Below, in pieces: positions 42,065 through 54,699 of a stretch of 64,000 bases of DNA (its first letter is position 1; each line of letters opens with the position of its first letter). Source of the stretch: Prostheceraeus crozeri (lineage: Eukaryota; Platyhelminthes; Polycladida; Euryleptidae). The position numbers and the translations under genes were made by a program. Where the stretch lies: NCBI GenBank assembly GCA_907163375.1, contig CAJQUW010006111.1, positions 51,001 through 115,000 on the forward strand, read 5' to 3'. Under the pieces are notes generated by a model. That model was not told the origin of the DNA, searched no databases, and saw only the letters and a list, made by a program, of their open reading frames with translations.

Positions 42065-42125
42065 CTAGACAACTAAGAAGTATCTCAGTCATAGTGAATT
42101 TATTGGTCATTCTTATTTGCGAATG
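42065..42125. other. Unidentified insert X, right part
   Basis: 61 bp between the Polinton end and the resumption of copy B. TAGACA at 42,066-42,071 is also found at 22,684-22,689 on the left side and may be the 6-bp Polinton target duplication. Confidence 0.45.
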
Positions 42126-42239
42126 ATTGTAGAATTTAAATTTAAAAATTAAATACCATGACAGCCTCCAAAAATTGATATTGATAGAGAGCATGCAACT
42201 TCGCATAACAGGGATGAAAATCTTTAGCGGATACGCGTT
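42126..42239. repeat. ~1.9 kb duplicated block, copy B, right part
   Basis: Continues copy A from about 6323 (AATTTAAATTTAAAAATTAA) to GCGGATACGCGTT, with very few differences, confirming that everything between 22,245 and 42,125 is inserted. Confidence 0.9.
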
Positions 42240-42585
42240 ATCCAAAAAATCAAATGGATTGTCAGCATAATTTCGTCAATTGAGAAATTAATTAATTGCA
42301 CCTACTTGTAGCAAATCCCTAGCAATTATTTGAAATTAATTTTTCATTGCCCCTGTTTATCAGTGATGTTTGCGCTCGGTGAAGGTTTCTTTCTTGAAGA
42401 CCATTATTTATCAGGGTGCAGTCAGAAGTCAGGTAACATCTAAATCTGCTTGTCGTCGGTAAAAGGATAAAGGAGCTTAGCGGACGATAACTGATTTATT
42501 GTCTTGCATATCTTTCATATCACCTGTTTTTTCAAGTGAAATCAAATATATGTAAGGCGTCAAGTTTGGCGGTTCGTCCAAGTAA

Positions 42586-42798
42586 ATGCAGATGAAAACG
42601 TCTTTGTGGAAATTTGCTGAGCTTGCAGCTGCTGTCCACAGTTGCCCTCCATCCACTGCTGGTACGGAGCGAGTATTCAGCTTATACGCACCGACACACA
42701 CAAAACTGAGAATCCGTCTTTCACACCCCGTGTTTAAAGATTGTAACAGTTCACTTAGCTCTATAGATGATGACATTGACTTGATTGTGAACGAGTGA
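42586..42798 (+). pseudogene. hAT transposase C-terminal (dimerisation) fragment
   Basis: LWKFAELAAAVHSCPPSTAG followed by TERVFSLYAPTHTKLRIRLS matches the hATC dimerisation domain, in which the (S/T)ERVFS motif is the hallmark. It ends near LIVNE. Nothing upstream resembles the catalytic core, so it is a 5'-truncated remnant of a hAT DNA transposon. Confidence 0.8.
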
Positions 42799-43972
42799 AG
42801 GATTGCTGTAATGATTGGGGCCGTCTTGTTGGCATCTTGTTCAAAAGTCTACTCATTGCTTTTATACTTATGTAGCCCCATATTAAGTAAGAAGATGATG
42901 CAAATTTGTGTAGAGATGTAATTAAGGAGTTGTTATGTTTAGACTTTTTGCACTAGTAGATTTATTTTTTTAATTGTTTTCTGATTTTCGTTAAATACAC
43001 ACGCATGTTTTACAGTTTTCAACAGATATCCTGATATTATTTACATGTAGGCCCAGTTCTTCTTTTTATATTTGTGCCTTCCTTCTGTACCAGATGAGAA
43101 TATCTGTCAATTTCAGACTGATCAAACCAAAATATATTTGCGTAGCGAGTACATGTGCATGTATTCCAAATTCATGGCATTATCAAAACTTGACATGACT
43201 AGACTACCGTATGTCATTGACCTTGAACAGTCCGGTTAATATCAAATGATATTAACTGAGAAATGCTAGCTAATTCAAATATGCCATATCAAAAGTTCGG
43301 TTGATAATTTCGTTATATATAGAACTATCTAAATCTATATATAATTGCACTTAATATTAAATGGCAATTCTGTAGATAAAAGTGAAAAACTTAAGTGCAT
43401 GTATTTTTTCATTGGAATTTTTGATTTAATTGTGTAATAGTCGTTCTGTAAATGTAAAGCTATTGATCAGTCTGTACTTAATCCCTTCTTTGTAGATGGC
43501 TGTTTTCCCATTACACGTATTCTCTCAATTCCATGGGATGTTTCGGGCTTTTCTGCAGCTCATTTAAAGTGGTCTCGTTATTCCTGGTAAGTTGCAGTTA
43601 TTATAATCATTTAACAGGCATTTTCGTGTGGATTGACGTTGAAGGTGGTCGTTTTCCCGGATACACATGTTCTTCCAATTCCATTAAAAGTTATAATTGG
43701 TGCTTCTGAGTTTGGCAGCTCATTCTCTACTTGTATATTAAAGTATGTATTTTAAAAGAGGAATCATTTTCAAAATTTGTGGCTGTTTGAAAATGGGATT
43801 AGGTCATTCTCTTTTCTCTGCAGCTCAGAAATTCTAAGTCGTTACATGACTTTCATCATTTAGTGTTCGATGTAGATAATATAAAAGGAGTTTATCGAAT
43901 ATTGATAGATAAAAAGCACGTGATTATATAATGAACTAGAAATATGAATGGAAATAAATGATCACTTTAGGT
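42799..43972. other. No gene recognised
   Basis: Host-type sequence. Two loosely similar segments near 43,495 and 43,645 (GGCTGTTTTCCCATTACAC and GGTCGTTTTCCCGGATACAC, each followed by an AATTCCAT block) may be an old short duplication. Confidence 0.45.
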
Positions 43973-44098
43973 AATCGAAAATTGCCGATGCTGTTGAAAA
44001 TATATTCCCAAACTTTCGTCTGTCTCAGACCGCGTCAGGGGACGAAGAAAATTTGAGAATATATTTTCAACTCAAACAGCATCGGCTATTTCCGATTT
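43973..44098. mobile_element. Foldback element, ~50-bp arms
   Basis: AATCGAAAATTGCCGATGCT and following bases pair with the sequence ending GCTATTTCCGATT. The arms run 43,973-44,020 and 44,041-44,098 around a 20-nt loop, with a few mismatches and indels. Non-coding. Confidence 0.7.
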
Positions 44099-45414
44099 TT
44101 TAAAACAGTAGGCTGCTTATGCGGAACAATTAAATGATCATTTGAAAATGATATTCTATTCAGCTACAATTTGGTCATCTTACATCAGTAAAGAATCTGT
44201 CTAATGATCCGCGCGTGTCCCGAAATTTGAAAGAGACAAGTGTGAATTTTTGGAAAATCTGGTATACTAGTTGCTATCATGTATTCAGTAAAAGTCAACC
44301 ATCAAATGTCAATTTTGAGTAAGCCCCTCCCCCTCCTATTTGACGTCAATTGCAAACAGCCCCTACAATGGTTTTAAAATGACATAATTTTTGTTTCGTT
44401 GCAGGTGGTTAATGCTCGTGGTGATCTCCACATTTGATGCTTTACTTCCTTTGTCCTCTATAACTTTCGGTACTCGTTGCTGATCACTGCGTCAATGTGT
44501 GCAATTGGATTGATTATCTATGGTTGATCTTTCAATATTTCGTGCGAATTGTATGGGATGAATACTGCAAAATAATCTTTGTCTTTTTGGAATCCATTGA
44601 GTTTATGCATGTCATACTTTTGTGTCAGAATCTTCGACATCAAACGTGGTTATCGTTTTATTACTATACATATAGGCCTATGGCCCCTTGAAGTGTCAGT
44701 GACTCGAAGCGCGGTCGATTGACTTGCCTTATTAACTTGATATTATCGTCTTTTTATCAGTAGAAGTGCAACAACGTGTTTCTTTTCACAATGACTTAAT
44801 GCAACACACTTCTGTTTATGATGCCAAATTATACCGATGACTTACCGATAATCATCACATCTATCGTGTATATGCATTTTTCAAGTCTTGCAATGTGCTA
44901 ACGTTATGTCACCATAATTATCGTGAATGCAATGTTTGTAAAGAGAAAGACTAGCGAACAAGTTTATATGAAGTAAACTTTTTTCGTTATGTTTTTTAGC
45001 CTCCATGTTTATACTGATTAATTGTTTTTTTGTTATAGATAAAATCTATTCATGCCATAATGAGCTATGTATTATTTCCTTAATATGTGAATTTCAGGTA
45101 GTTCTAGCATGCAAATCAGATATGATTCACCATGCAATTGATGAAAGCGCAATGGCGCGTCAGGTTGGTGAAATTCATTTTTTGAACCGCATGATCGATG
45201 CAGAAATGAATTGTATAGAAATATATGTGAAGAACCCATTTGTGGTTACGAGCACCCCAGTCGGCAACTAGCTGTGCAATGAATCATTGCATATTTCTAA
45301 CACGAACTGGTCTATTCCACACTCAGTTGGAGAATTCAATTCTGTAGCGATCGTGCTGTTTAAAAGCGCATTCCACCTTCCTGGGGACCATGGTCAACTT
45401 CATCAAGTGCATCG
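44099..45414. other. No gene supported
   Basis: Host-type sequence. A frame at 45,005-45,271 is open but has no recognisable domain or codon pattern, so I do not call it. Confidence 0.45.
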
Positions 45415-45625
45415 TAAAATCATGCATGATTTTTTGAGCAACATCAAATGTCACATTGATAAATCATTGATACTTAATTGATAAATCATTGATACTTAAT
45501 GGATAAATCATGGATAATATTCATGCATGGGCATGCATGAATCATGCATTCCCATGCATGATTAATTTCTGATACATGCATGAAATCATCCATAAATATC
45601 CATGGACGGGTGACTAGGGACTACC
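45415..45625. repeat. Palindrome-rich ATGCAT/CATGGA tract
   Basis: Dense overlapping palindromes (ATGCATG, CATGCATG, CCATGG) and a tandem duplicate of GATAAATCATTGATACTTAA. The end (TCCATGGACGGGTGACTAGG) resembles the reverse complement of 19,496-19,520. Probably the end region of a small repeat family. Confidence 0.55.
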
Positions 45626-45947
45626 ACAGACCCATCGTAGATAACAGCAATCGTAAACAGCAATTTTCCTAAATCTTGGATTGACAGTCATGGGAGGCTT
45701 TGGAAAGTCTTCTGATATCACCAGATTCAATGCCATGTTTTTTCCTTTTGGGCACTTTCAAAAAATTGTACATTGAGTCATCCTATGCGCTTGGATGAAC
45801 TGGAAAACAAAGCTTTGCACCGTTTTCTGCAGATCGACGAGGGATTGCGTAGAGATATGCTCTTGCGCTGTTGACCAAAGAATTAGATTGCGCTCGGGCA
45901 TGCAAATGGTAAGCAAACTGTCAGAGTAAGAGGTGTGGGACAACAAT

Positions 45948-46590
45948 TCATCATCATCATCAGCCTTTCGTGCCACTGCAGGCAGATTGCCTCCACTCCC
46001 TCCTCCAGCTTCTTCGATCTTGCGCTTTCTGAATCCAGTTGATTCAGCTCTTTTCCTCAATATCGTCTCTCCATCTTCTCCTTGGCCTTCCTCTTCGCCT
46101 TAATTTTTCTAACGGCGTCCATTCGTTACTTTCTTGGCCCATTTGTTGTTGTTCATTCTGGCTAGGTGTCCTGCCCAGTATCCCTTCATCGTTCTGAAAT
46201 AGCAAAGCGAACAACGCAACAAGGAATTCAAATTGATGGAGAGATACTAGAAGAAGTAAATGAATACAAATAACGAAATTGGCAGAGAAATAGATTACAG
46301 AATAAATACTGGTTGGAGAAGTTTCGGACAATACAGAGAACTACTCAAGCACCGGAACATCCCAATATGTCTGAAACGAAGGTTGTTTGATGCGGTCATA
46401 CTGCCATCAATGACGTATGGTGCAGAAACGTGGACACTAACAAAACGACAAGAATGGAAACTGGCTGTGGCACAAAGAAGTATGGAAAGAACAATGTTAA
46501 ACATCACGAGGAAGGACAAAATGCGGAACGAGAACATCAGAGAAAGGACGAGAATCATTGACATAACGAGTAAAATCAGGACAACAATTA
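45948..46590 (-). mobile_element. LINE 3' end with 5' inversion (twin-priming pattern)
   Basis: On the minus strand from 46,195 to 45,948: KGYWAGHLARMNNNKWAKK, then in another frame a GRPRRRWRDDIEE-type block, ending in a (GAT)n tail at 45,948-45,963. On the plus strand from 46,196 to about 46,590: IDGEILEEVNEYK, RRLFDAVILPSMTYGAETW, RSMERTMLNITRKDK and IIDITSKIR, which immediately precede that segment in such LINEs. The upstream part is therefore inverted against the downstream part, with the break between KIRT and WAGH. The RT core is absent. Confidence 0.78.
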
Positions 46591-49500
46591 TCGACAGATA
46601 TAAGGTAACGAAAATTACTTATGAATATCTACGTACAAAGCCCAAGGCAACCGAAGCTGCTAGAGATGCCCTCTGTTTTCTGGAGTGCACAAATCAATCC
46701 GCTTTCTTATTCTCTACTGCGATGAAATCAGCAGTGTTCTGCTGTGCAATGTTCCAAATGTGCTGTTGCAGATCTTCCAGGTTGCATGACTTTTCTGTAT
46801 GTGCTTTCCTTGTTATTGGTCGACGGACGATAAATGACCCTCATCGTGTAATAAGTATTTTCGAAGAATTTACGATACATGGCTGTTACAATTTCTTATC
46901 GCACTGTGCTTGTGTGCAATGTGTTCATTGTATGCAGGCGTTTATTTCTGGACATAGAAATAGAACAATTGATATTTACAATGGTGTAGTATGGATTTAT
47001 TCGGAAACACTTGCCAACTATTTTCAGAAACAACACTATGATTGTTAAAGTAGCGTACACTTTGAGCTTTCTATAATGGAACGATGATTTGTAAGCCAGC
47101 TCATTGTTGTTTTACGCCATTATCATAGTCATAGAAATCGAATTATCAGTGATATTTATCTACTGCTGTTGTCCAAAAAAAGTTCTTTTGTAAAACTCAG
47201 TTTAATTTGAGTAGCGTCATTTCATGAAGGAGTGCGCTAACTGAGCGTTCTATCGGTATCTGCCAACTTTCCCGATTTTATTGCCATTTTCAGCAGTCCC
47301 GATTTTCTGACAAATGTCCCGATATTTTAATTTTTTATGTCGTAAGATTTTTACTAGTCAGTTTTTGAATAAGTCTAGCAAAATAATTCAAAAATTTGCT
47401 CTGCGCGCATTTCATATTCACATGTGTACTATGATATATGTGTGTTATCGTGCTCATAAGATGCCACTCGCTTTTCACAGTCATACATTATGTCATATAT
47501 ATTTTATGATTTCACTGTCTCAAATAGTCGTATTTTAATGTATTTGTGCTCAATAAAATATTCAAAATAATGTAGACTTTTTAAATGTATATGGGTTAGT
47601 TTGCGTACCTGATGATAGTGACCATGTCCCGATTTTGCAAATGTGAATGTTGGCAGGTCTGCGTTTAGTAGTGATAATTCACAAACAAACAGGTGTACTG
47701 TTACTTTTTGAACATTATATTGTGAACCCCAGAAATTCGTTATAACGGGATTTGCTGAGGTTGTCATTCTTTTGCATGATAATGTGTATATGTAAGACTA
47801 CTGTCACAATATTTCTAGTAGTAATCAGATAGTGATCATTTGATTTATAGAAACATAGCTTCTTACGTGCATATTTTGCTCCTGCCAGACCCAATAGACC
47901 CAATCAAATTTTAATGTTATCGTTTTATCAAAAAATGATTTCAAAATAATGTGAACGGTTGAATGCGTTGGCAGTGTCTCCAATGTTTAAAGCATTGCTA
48001 AATTTTCTTTAAAAAAGGCTTTTGAAATGGGAGAAAAGATTTTTTCTAATATTTCCTGCCATCCAAAAATATGGATTCAAATAGGAATCGTCCATGGATT
48101 AGGGAGAAGAGCGAGAGCGACGTGTTTTGACGACCACCTGCCGCTGGATGACGTATAAGGGATAACGAGGTCCGTCGAAGTGGCCAAGCGTTGGTTTGTC
48201 GATGATCCAAGCCGCTGTGTATATCTCAAGTAATTCTGATAATGAAGTCCAATGTCTCGAAAGCGGCTAGCAGTGCTGGATTGGAAAGCGCTTTAGCTGA
48301 TGATATTCATCATACGAATTGGGTTTCCTCAGTCAAAATGATATGTGATTATCTCTTCCAAAGAACAGGTCTACTTGTAGAAAAATGTGTCTGTAAGTGA
48401 CAAAACAACTGATTACTCGAAGACTTGTCAAAGTTGTACCACAGAAGTGACTTGTTCTGATAGGAAACTCTTGAAACCACAATTCAATTGATCAATGAAC
48501 TTATTTGAAATTTTGTCGAATCTTCTCCCCCATTTACTGTTAAATTGCTGAAGCGTCCATTATATTCATTATATTCATGAGAAAATTGAAGAAAATTATT
48601 TTTAGACATTTACCGCATCTTGATGAAAGCAGCATGAGTAGCAAGCGATGTGGAAAATAAGGAATAGCCGAATTCATCACCTCTGATAATCGTAGTTGAG
48701 ACACTTCCAGATCAAATCAAACATTTGACAAAGAACTATTTTTGAATCTTAGCAAATTGGAGATGTTTGCGTTCTCATTGGTCTTCTGTCAATGTGTGAG
48801 AACAGTGCGAAAAATTATCCCAGTGAACATAGATAGCTTCTCTTTATGACACTGTGTATTTTCTCTTCTATGTGATACATAACGGAAATAATAAAATGAT
48901 GTCATTTACTTAAATAGATGCCATTTCGCGATATCAACCGTTCCAGATAGTGATATCAGCAGATGAAAGATCTTCCGCTTTGTTGACTGTTGTCGGTTCA
49001 TCGCTAGCTATTGAAGTTTGTACTGTTTTTATTGACAAGGTAGGATAGACCCCGCTTTCAACACGGATTATATCATGTTAGTCAATAAAATGTAAATATA
49101 ATCCTTAAAACCTGATACACGTATTAATTACTTAAATTTAATTATTTAAATGATTGAGACACTGCCAGCGATGATCTAACGATTATTTCGAATGAAATGG
49201 GTTACTAATTCATCTGATATTTATTCCAATGTTCCAATGTAGCCGTATTGAATTGAATGCAGTTTGCTTTGAACCCTGTTTTCCTTACCTTGACCTCTGC
49301 GGTGATATGTCTCCTGCTTGCTTGTCTAGAGAAACTATCTCCTGAACTCCAAAAGTGCCCCTCCTGCTACTTTCGTTGGTTGGGTAAGAAAGAGTTTGCT
49401 AACCCCGTAGTCTCTCACTGATTGCTTTCTAATCATCAACGTCGTGCGCGCATTGATTCAATGGTGTTCAATTACGTCTCAGCAATGATTTGTTTAAAGT

Positions 49501-50338
49501 TGATCTATAAATCTCACTCAACATGATTTGAAGATTTGTGGATCCTCTGTTGTGTTCAATGAGGTACATAAGTGTGCACCGGATTGCGAATCCAGTTGAA
49601 GTTAACTGACACTGTTCTCGAAACTGATGAAAATCTGGTCAGATTATTGTCATTTGAACTGCATGTGCTTCATGTGATGCCGTAAATCACTTGTGTTCAT
49701 CATGGCTATTTCATCCACACGCTCTGATACAGGTCCATAGCTTTGTAACTGCACATGAGACATAGATATCTGTCGTTTGGAAGCAGAGACCGAAGGAGGG
49801 GCAAACATCTATGCCACGAGTGCAATTACCAGTGTAAAGTGTACCAGCAAGCAGTGTATTGACATTGTTAAATGCTCGTGAAAGCCTCAGGAACTCTCTG
49901 TGGAGCTCTGCATTATTCCAACGATGCATTGCAAATTTACCGAATAATGCACGTTCGCACAGATCGTAAACGACGTCTTAGTATGTCAAAGCATGTTGTT
50001 CAAAAGAGTATCATTCCAGTGAAAGCGTTTGATTAACTCTCAGATTTGATTTATCATCAGAACCAGGAACACTTGACAATGCATGGCTCTGAAGTCGTGA
50101 AATGAATACGTTTTACCCACTGATTTCGTGAATGTGAAATTCAAATCAATTTCTTGTGATGTTGACAACTCGCCTTCGTCTCGGAGAATACATCGCTTCT
50201 GGTCAGAAATCATTGGGATGATACGACGCCATAGATATCTTGATTATCTCAGTATAAGATCCAGAGATCTAGGTGTTGTAAGATTGCATGGACTAGACCC
50301 GAAACATCTTCAGTTATGGTCACAGTTGGAAGCTCCTA
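46591..50338. other. No gene supported
   Basis: Long host-type stretch. Open frames are short and lack recognisable domains. A segment at 48,060-48,200 is somewhat GC-richer but shows no exon signature I can defend. Confidence 0.45.
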
Positions 50339-50622
50339 CACTGTAAACTGTAGGGTACTAATTTAGGCACGAAGCCGAAATTTCGTGCCAGTTAGTACCT
50401 AGTTAGTGTCTTTCTAGTGCCTCGAGGCACCAGTAGACGCCACTAGGCACTTATAGGCACCAAACTAATTATATGTTTATCCTATGAAATCGAAAGAAAA
50501 GTCAATGGGCACGAACACGGCATTATGAACTTCGTGCCTACTCGTGCCTTGTGTTGGTTAGAACTGATGCCTTAATTTCGTGCCTAATTCAAGCAAAATT
50601 TCGTGTCCTGGAGTTTACAGTG
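50339..50622. mobile_element. MITE with TA target site (mariner-like)
   Basis: 284 bp. Ends CACTGTAAACT...AGTTTACAGTG are inverted and flanked by TA at 50,337-50,338 and 50,623-50,624. The interior is full of GGCAC/GTGCC pairs (for example GTGCCTCGAGGCAC), so the whole can fold. No coding capacity. Confidence 0.8.
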
Positions 50623-52759
50623 TACTGAATTACTCTTTCAACAAGCACATGACCGGACATACGCTGAAGAATATCAAGTTGATGTGCATGGCATTTGTCG
50701 TGGAATTTCACATGGGAACTCCTTCGTTTGAGATTGTCTCTATTGTCATACTTCGACTGATGAGGAATTCGCGAAGTGATACGAAGCAGATGATTCCTGT
50801 GCATTCACCAACTTAATCGGTGTTACTGATTGCAGCTGATTTGATTGACTTAATCATTCAATTAACGCTTACAAACTTATCAGCAAATCTACAATAACCG
50901 ACAAATTTTATCACAGGAACTTCAAACTGTGATATATCAATCAAATCTTCATTCAATTCTTTCCATGAATTACACAAAGATTATCTTTGCAAAGTTCTAG
51001 CGAGACTATTTTGGCCGTCACAAGTTGTCATCATTTTAAGTTTTTTTAGATATCTGAAGAAAACTAACAATTCTAGCTATAACATCTTGAAATGCATGGC
51101 TTTGCCTTTGCAGAGTAATCGTGAAAATATGATTGCTTGACAGACTTCGTTGAAAAGGCCGTGTAGTGTCAGTCATTGAACTTCCTACGTTCTTTCTGTA
51201 TGCATGAAACCAAAACCACGTATTTTGAATGGCTGGGATATCATCCCATGATATCTAATCAAGGCAAAACTTTGCAACTGGTTGATGACGATGTGAAGTT
51301 GTACGTTAATTAAAGTGCTTGCAACATAGAAATATTTTTGGACTACAAGCAAACCATAATCAGTTCCCTGTCATATCGTGCACTTCAAAATCCGTGATAT
51401 CGATCCATCGACAGTTTCAAACCATTTATGTCTACGCTCACACCACACACTGACAAAACAAAACAATGTGTCTAAAAGTTGTCCTGTTAGAAACTTTGTA
51501 CATGCCTGGAAAGCTCCATTGCCGAGATCATTCATGCCGGTTTTAGGAGTTGTTGTCTGATCACAGTGAATGAAATTCCGAGTGCTTAGAACTCGCGGTA
51601 TGATTATGAACGCCTCTTGATGATTATCCGAATTAATTTGCTTCCATTCATTCTTGAATTGACCTCAGCCGCCAATGGGTGTCCCTGATGGATGAAAAAC
51701 CTTGAACTTTGCTGTCAATCTGGCGCGGACACCTCAACGAATACACCATGGGGCATTCGGCATCAGCATGTGACGTTGTCGACTATGTTCTTGTGTTTCG
51801 TTCATGACAAAGCAATCGACTTCTAGACGCATGCCGAGCACTTCTTTCGTTTAATTTTCAATGATCAGCTCCCTAACCTTCACGTTGATGTCGTAATTGT
51901 TTTGATCGACGTAGATTTTCATTTCATTTGTATTCGTTAACATTCTGTACCAAAAACCTTGCTATTGCAGTTGGTATTACTCGTTGAATAACCCAATAAC
52001 TAATGATATACTGAAATGACAGGAAGTTATGAACATCTCTCACATGATACTACTAACAGCGTGCTTTCTTGTGAAAGACTTTCGATCTGGAAAAGTTCTA
52101 ATGTTTTAGAGAGATGTTTCTACCGAAATAGTGTTTTTTGAAGTACAAAAGTAAAGAGGCATCTCATCTGACAAAAGGTGACTGTATAAATGCATAGTAG
52201 TAAGCAATCGTAAGAAATGCGTTCGTTGATACTTTTATACTTATATTTTTAGAACTATTGTTTAAAACAAAGTTTTATTTTTGTTGACTGAATTGGCCGA
52301 TATGACAACCCGCTTGCTTATAGAAAAATCATTCAAAATTCAAAAGTCAACGATAGTAAATTATACCAGGAAATTTAAGAACTAAGTATGAGTAACCGGA
52401 CAAAATTCGACAGAAAAGAGTGCTGGAAATAGAGCAAACATACTTCACACCGTTGGTGTTTAACATATAGCTCTAGAATATCGTCGACGACTCGCATCTT
52501 AGCTGTCACAGAAAGTGAAACAAGTATGTATTGATGTTATCTCCTGCCTGTGTCGCAAGAAAAGGTTTTCGTGCTTCCTACCTCGCCAATACTACGTCGG
52601 GTGAAAGGATCAAAGTAGGACAGAGGCAGTAAACAGTTATTCTTGATGCCCTTGGTTTGAAATTTGATTTAACTTCATAGAAGCATTTTCTTGTAATGCT
52701 TGCATTTTTTACACAACCTTAGCATTCGTACTAATTAAGGCTTGAGTTCATGTATCATA
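50623..52759. other. No gene supported
   Basis: Host-type sequence with no domain-bearing frame or repeat that I can support. Confidence 0.45.
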
Positions 52760-53407
52760 CAGGGCTGCCACTCTTCTGGTTTTAACCGGAATTTCCCTTT
52801 TTTTAGTAAAATACGTAGTGGGAAGATGTTCTACCAAGGAACAAATAACTTGGATTTTGAAGCATTTTAGGGGCCCTTTTGAGATCGTGAAGCGGACCCT
52901 TAAGATTATGAGGGGTCCCTTTTGAGATCGTGAAGCGGCCCCTTAAGATTGTGAGGGGTCCCTTTTGAGATCGTGAAGCGGACCCTTAAGATTGTGAGGG
53001 TCCCCTTGACATCGTGAAGCGGACCCTTAAGATTGTGAGGGTCCCCTTGACATCGTGAAGCGGACCCTTAAGATTGTGAGGGGTCCCTTGAGATCGTGAA
53101 GCGGACCCTTAAGATTGTGAGGGGTCCCTTGAGATCGTGAAGCGGACCCTTAAGATTGTGAGGGGTCCCTTTGAGATCGTGAAGCGGACCCTTAAGATTG
53201 CGTGGGGGCCCCTTTTGAGATCGTGAAGCGGACCCTTAATTAAGATTGTGAGGGGCCCCTTTGACATCGTGAAGGGTCCTTTTAGAATGTGAAGGGGCCT
53301 TTTAAGATCTTGAGGGGCCCCTTGAGATCGTGAAGGGGAGCTTTTTTTAGGGGCACCATTCCGATTTGACTTTCCGGTTTTTATTTTTGATAAGAGTGGC
53401 ATCCCTG
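52760..53407. mobile_element. MITE carrying an internal minisatellite
   Basis: Ends CAGGG(C/A)TGCCACTCTT are inverted (52,760 and 53,407) and flanked on both sides by ATCATA (52,754-52,759 and 53,408-53,413), a 6-bp target duplication. Sub-terminal AACCGGAA-like sequence is also mirrored. The middle is a tandem array. A hAT-like or related DNA transposon would fit the ends; no transposase. Confidence 0.78.
52870..53340. repeat. ~41-bp minisatellite, about 11 units
   Basis: Units of GAGATCGTGAAGCGGACCCT followed by TAAGATTGTGAGGGGTCCCTT, with small length changes. The array is inside the MITE. The open frame over it on the minus strand is an effect of the repeat, not a gene. Confidence 0.92.
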
Positions 53408-54126
53408 ATCATAGTTACTGTGATTATTGAATAGAACTTTAAAAGTTATCAAATAAGTTATCCACCAGATGTTTCCTGGTTAGAATCCTGAAAGTGATAA
53501 GCTGTGAATGGAGGTAGGACATGTTTAGCAAGCTTTGTATCTAAATATATCACTGAAGATTTAGTAGAAAATATTTTTTTAAATAGTGATTCTGCTTTCC
53601 TTAGTTTATGAAAAATGAAGCCACTAAATTCATTTTGATAAAATTAAAAACTTCTTCGTGCAATGTGGCAATTTTTCATCTCAAAATAAAATGTGACAAA
53701 TTCACGGAAAAAATCTTCTGACAAAGTATGAGCAAATTCACAGAGAAGGATTAACTTGGTTTGAATGACAGTGAGGTCATGCTTTCCAGGAGTTCATTAT
53801 TCGACTGTTCCTATATTATTTGATGATAATTTGCATTAGGGATAAGCAAGATTGATATTTTCCCCCTTTCTTGCTCCGAATGGCGACTTGTACTTGCTCC
53901 GCCAGGCAAGTCGTGCTGTTATTTGTCCGACTTTTCAAAGTTGACTTCAACGTGTTGTGATGGCCCAATTGTAACATTTACTGTATGTGGCCATACGTTT
54001 CTTGATTGTCATGTCCAGATCGTAGGAGTCCCTGTGAATGTATACTTCCTATAATGCACGCGTATGTATTTATATTTACCACTGATCTGAATATTGAACA
54101 ACAGTAGTAGTAATCGCTATAAAACT

Positions 54127-54201
54127 GAGTGGCATTTATTCACTGAAAACGGAGTGGCATTTATTCACTGAAAACGGAGTGGCATTTATTCACTGAAAAC
54201 G
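54127..54201. repeat. 25-bp tandem repeat, three exact units
   Basis: GAGTGGCATTTATTCACTGA plus AAACG, repeated three times without change. The exactness suggests a recent expansion. Confidence 0.92.
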
Positions 54202-54548
54202 AAGCTTTCCTCTTTTCTGTGTAATAATATGGTCTGTGAATTCACATGGTGAAACATCTTCCGAGTACATGTTTATTATGCAATCATATTTGTCATAAAT
54301 TATACTCACAAATAAATTCGATACTATAAAAAGAATCAATTGTAGTAAGACTACAAGGTTTGAGTGCATTTTCACTTAAAACAAAGTTAAATGTGTCTCG
54401 AGCTCGGTTCTGTCCATGCTCTGTTTCGTTATTACCCCAAATCTTGGGGTAAATATTGTACATTTTCAATGGCAATTCTCCATGGGAATGAAATGATGGA
54501 TCAACGTCGCTACTCCCCCATACTAAAGGCTTGGATGGTGCTGACATA

Positions 54549-54685
54549 AGTCAGACTTTAATCTGGAGACTTGAAGTCTTTTAGTCTGGATGCTCTTCCT
54601 CACTGCTTCCAGTGACACTTTCGGGCTCGACCTCTGGACCGAAAGATCGCTAGGCCAAGCACTTAGCCACTGTGCCACGGAGACC
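54549..54685 (-). mobile_element. tRNA-derived SINE
   Basis: The minus strand starts GGTCTCCGTGGCACAGTGGC, with box A TGGCACAGTGG (54,677-54,667) and box B GGTCGAGCCC (54,632-54,623) at normal Pol III spacing. A ~75-bp non-tRNA body follows, ending near GACTTTAATCTGG. It would depend on a LINE for movement. Confidence 0.75.
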
Positions 54686-54699
54686 ACCCATAGGGAACT

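Noticed and set aside
42477-42776. A 99-residue minus-strand gene
   Set aside because: Antisense to the hAT transposase fragment, whose plus-strand motif is clear.
45005-45271. A small gene with an apparent acceptor site inside
   Set aside because: No domain, signal peptide or codon pattern. Open by chance in an AT-rich region.
53109-53402. A 97-residue minus-strand protein
   Set aside because: It lies entirely over the minisatellite and its right flank. The periodic residues come from the repeat.
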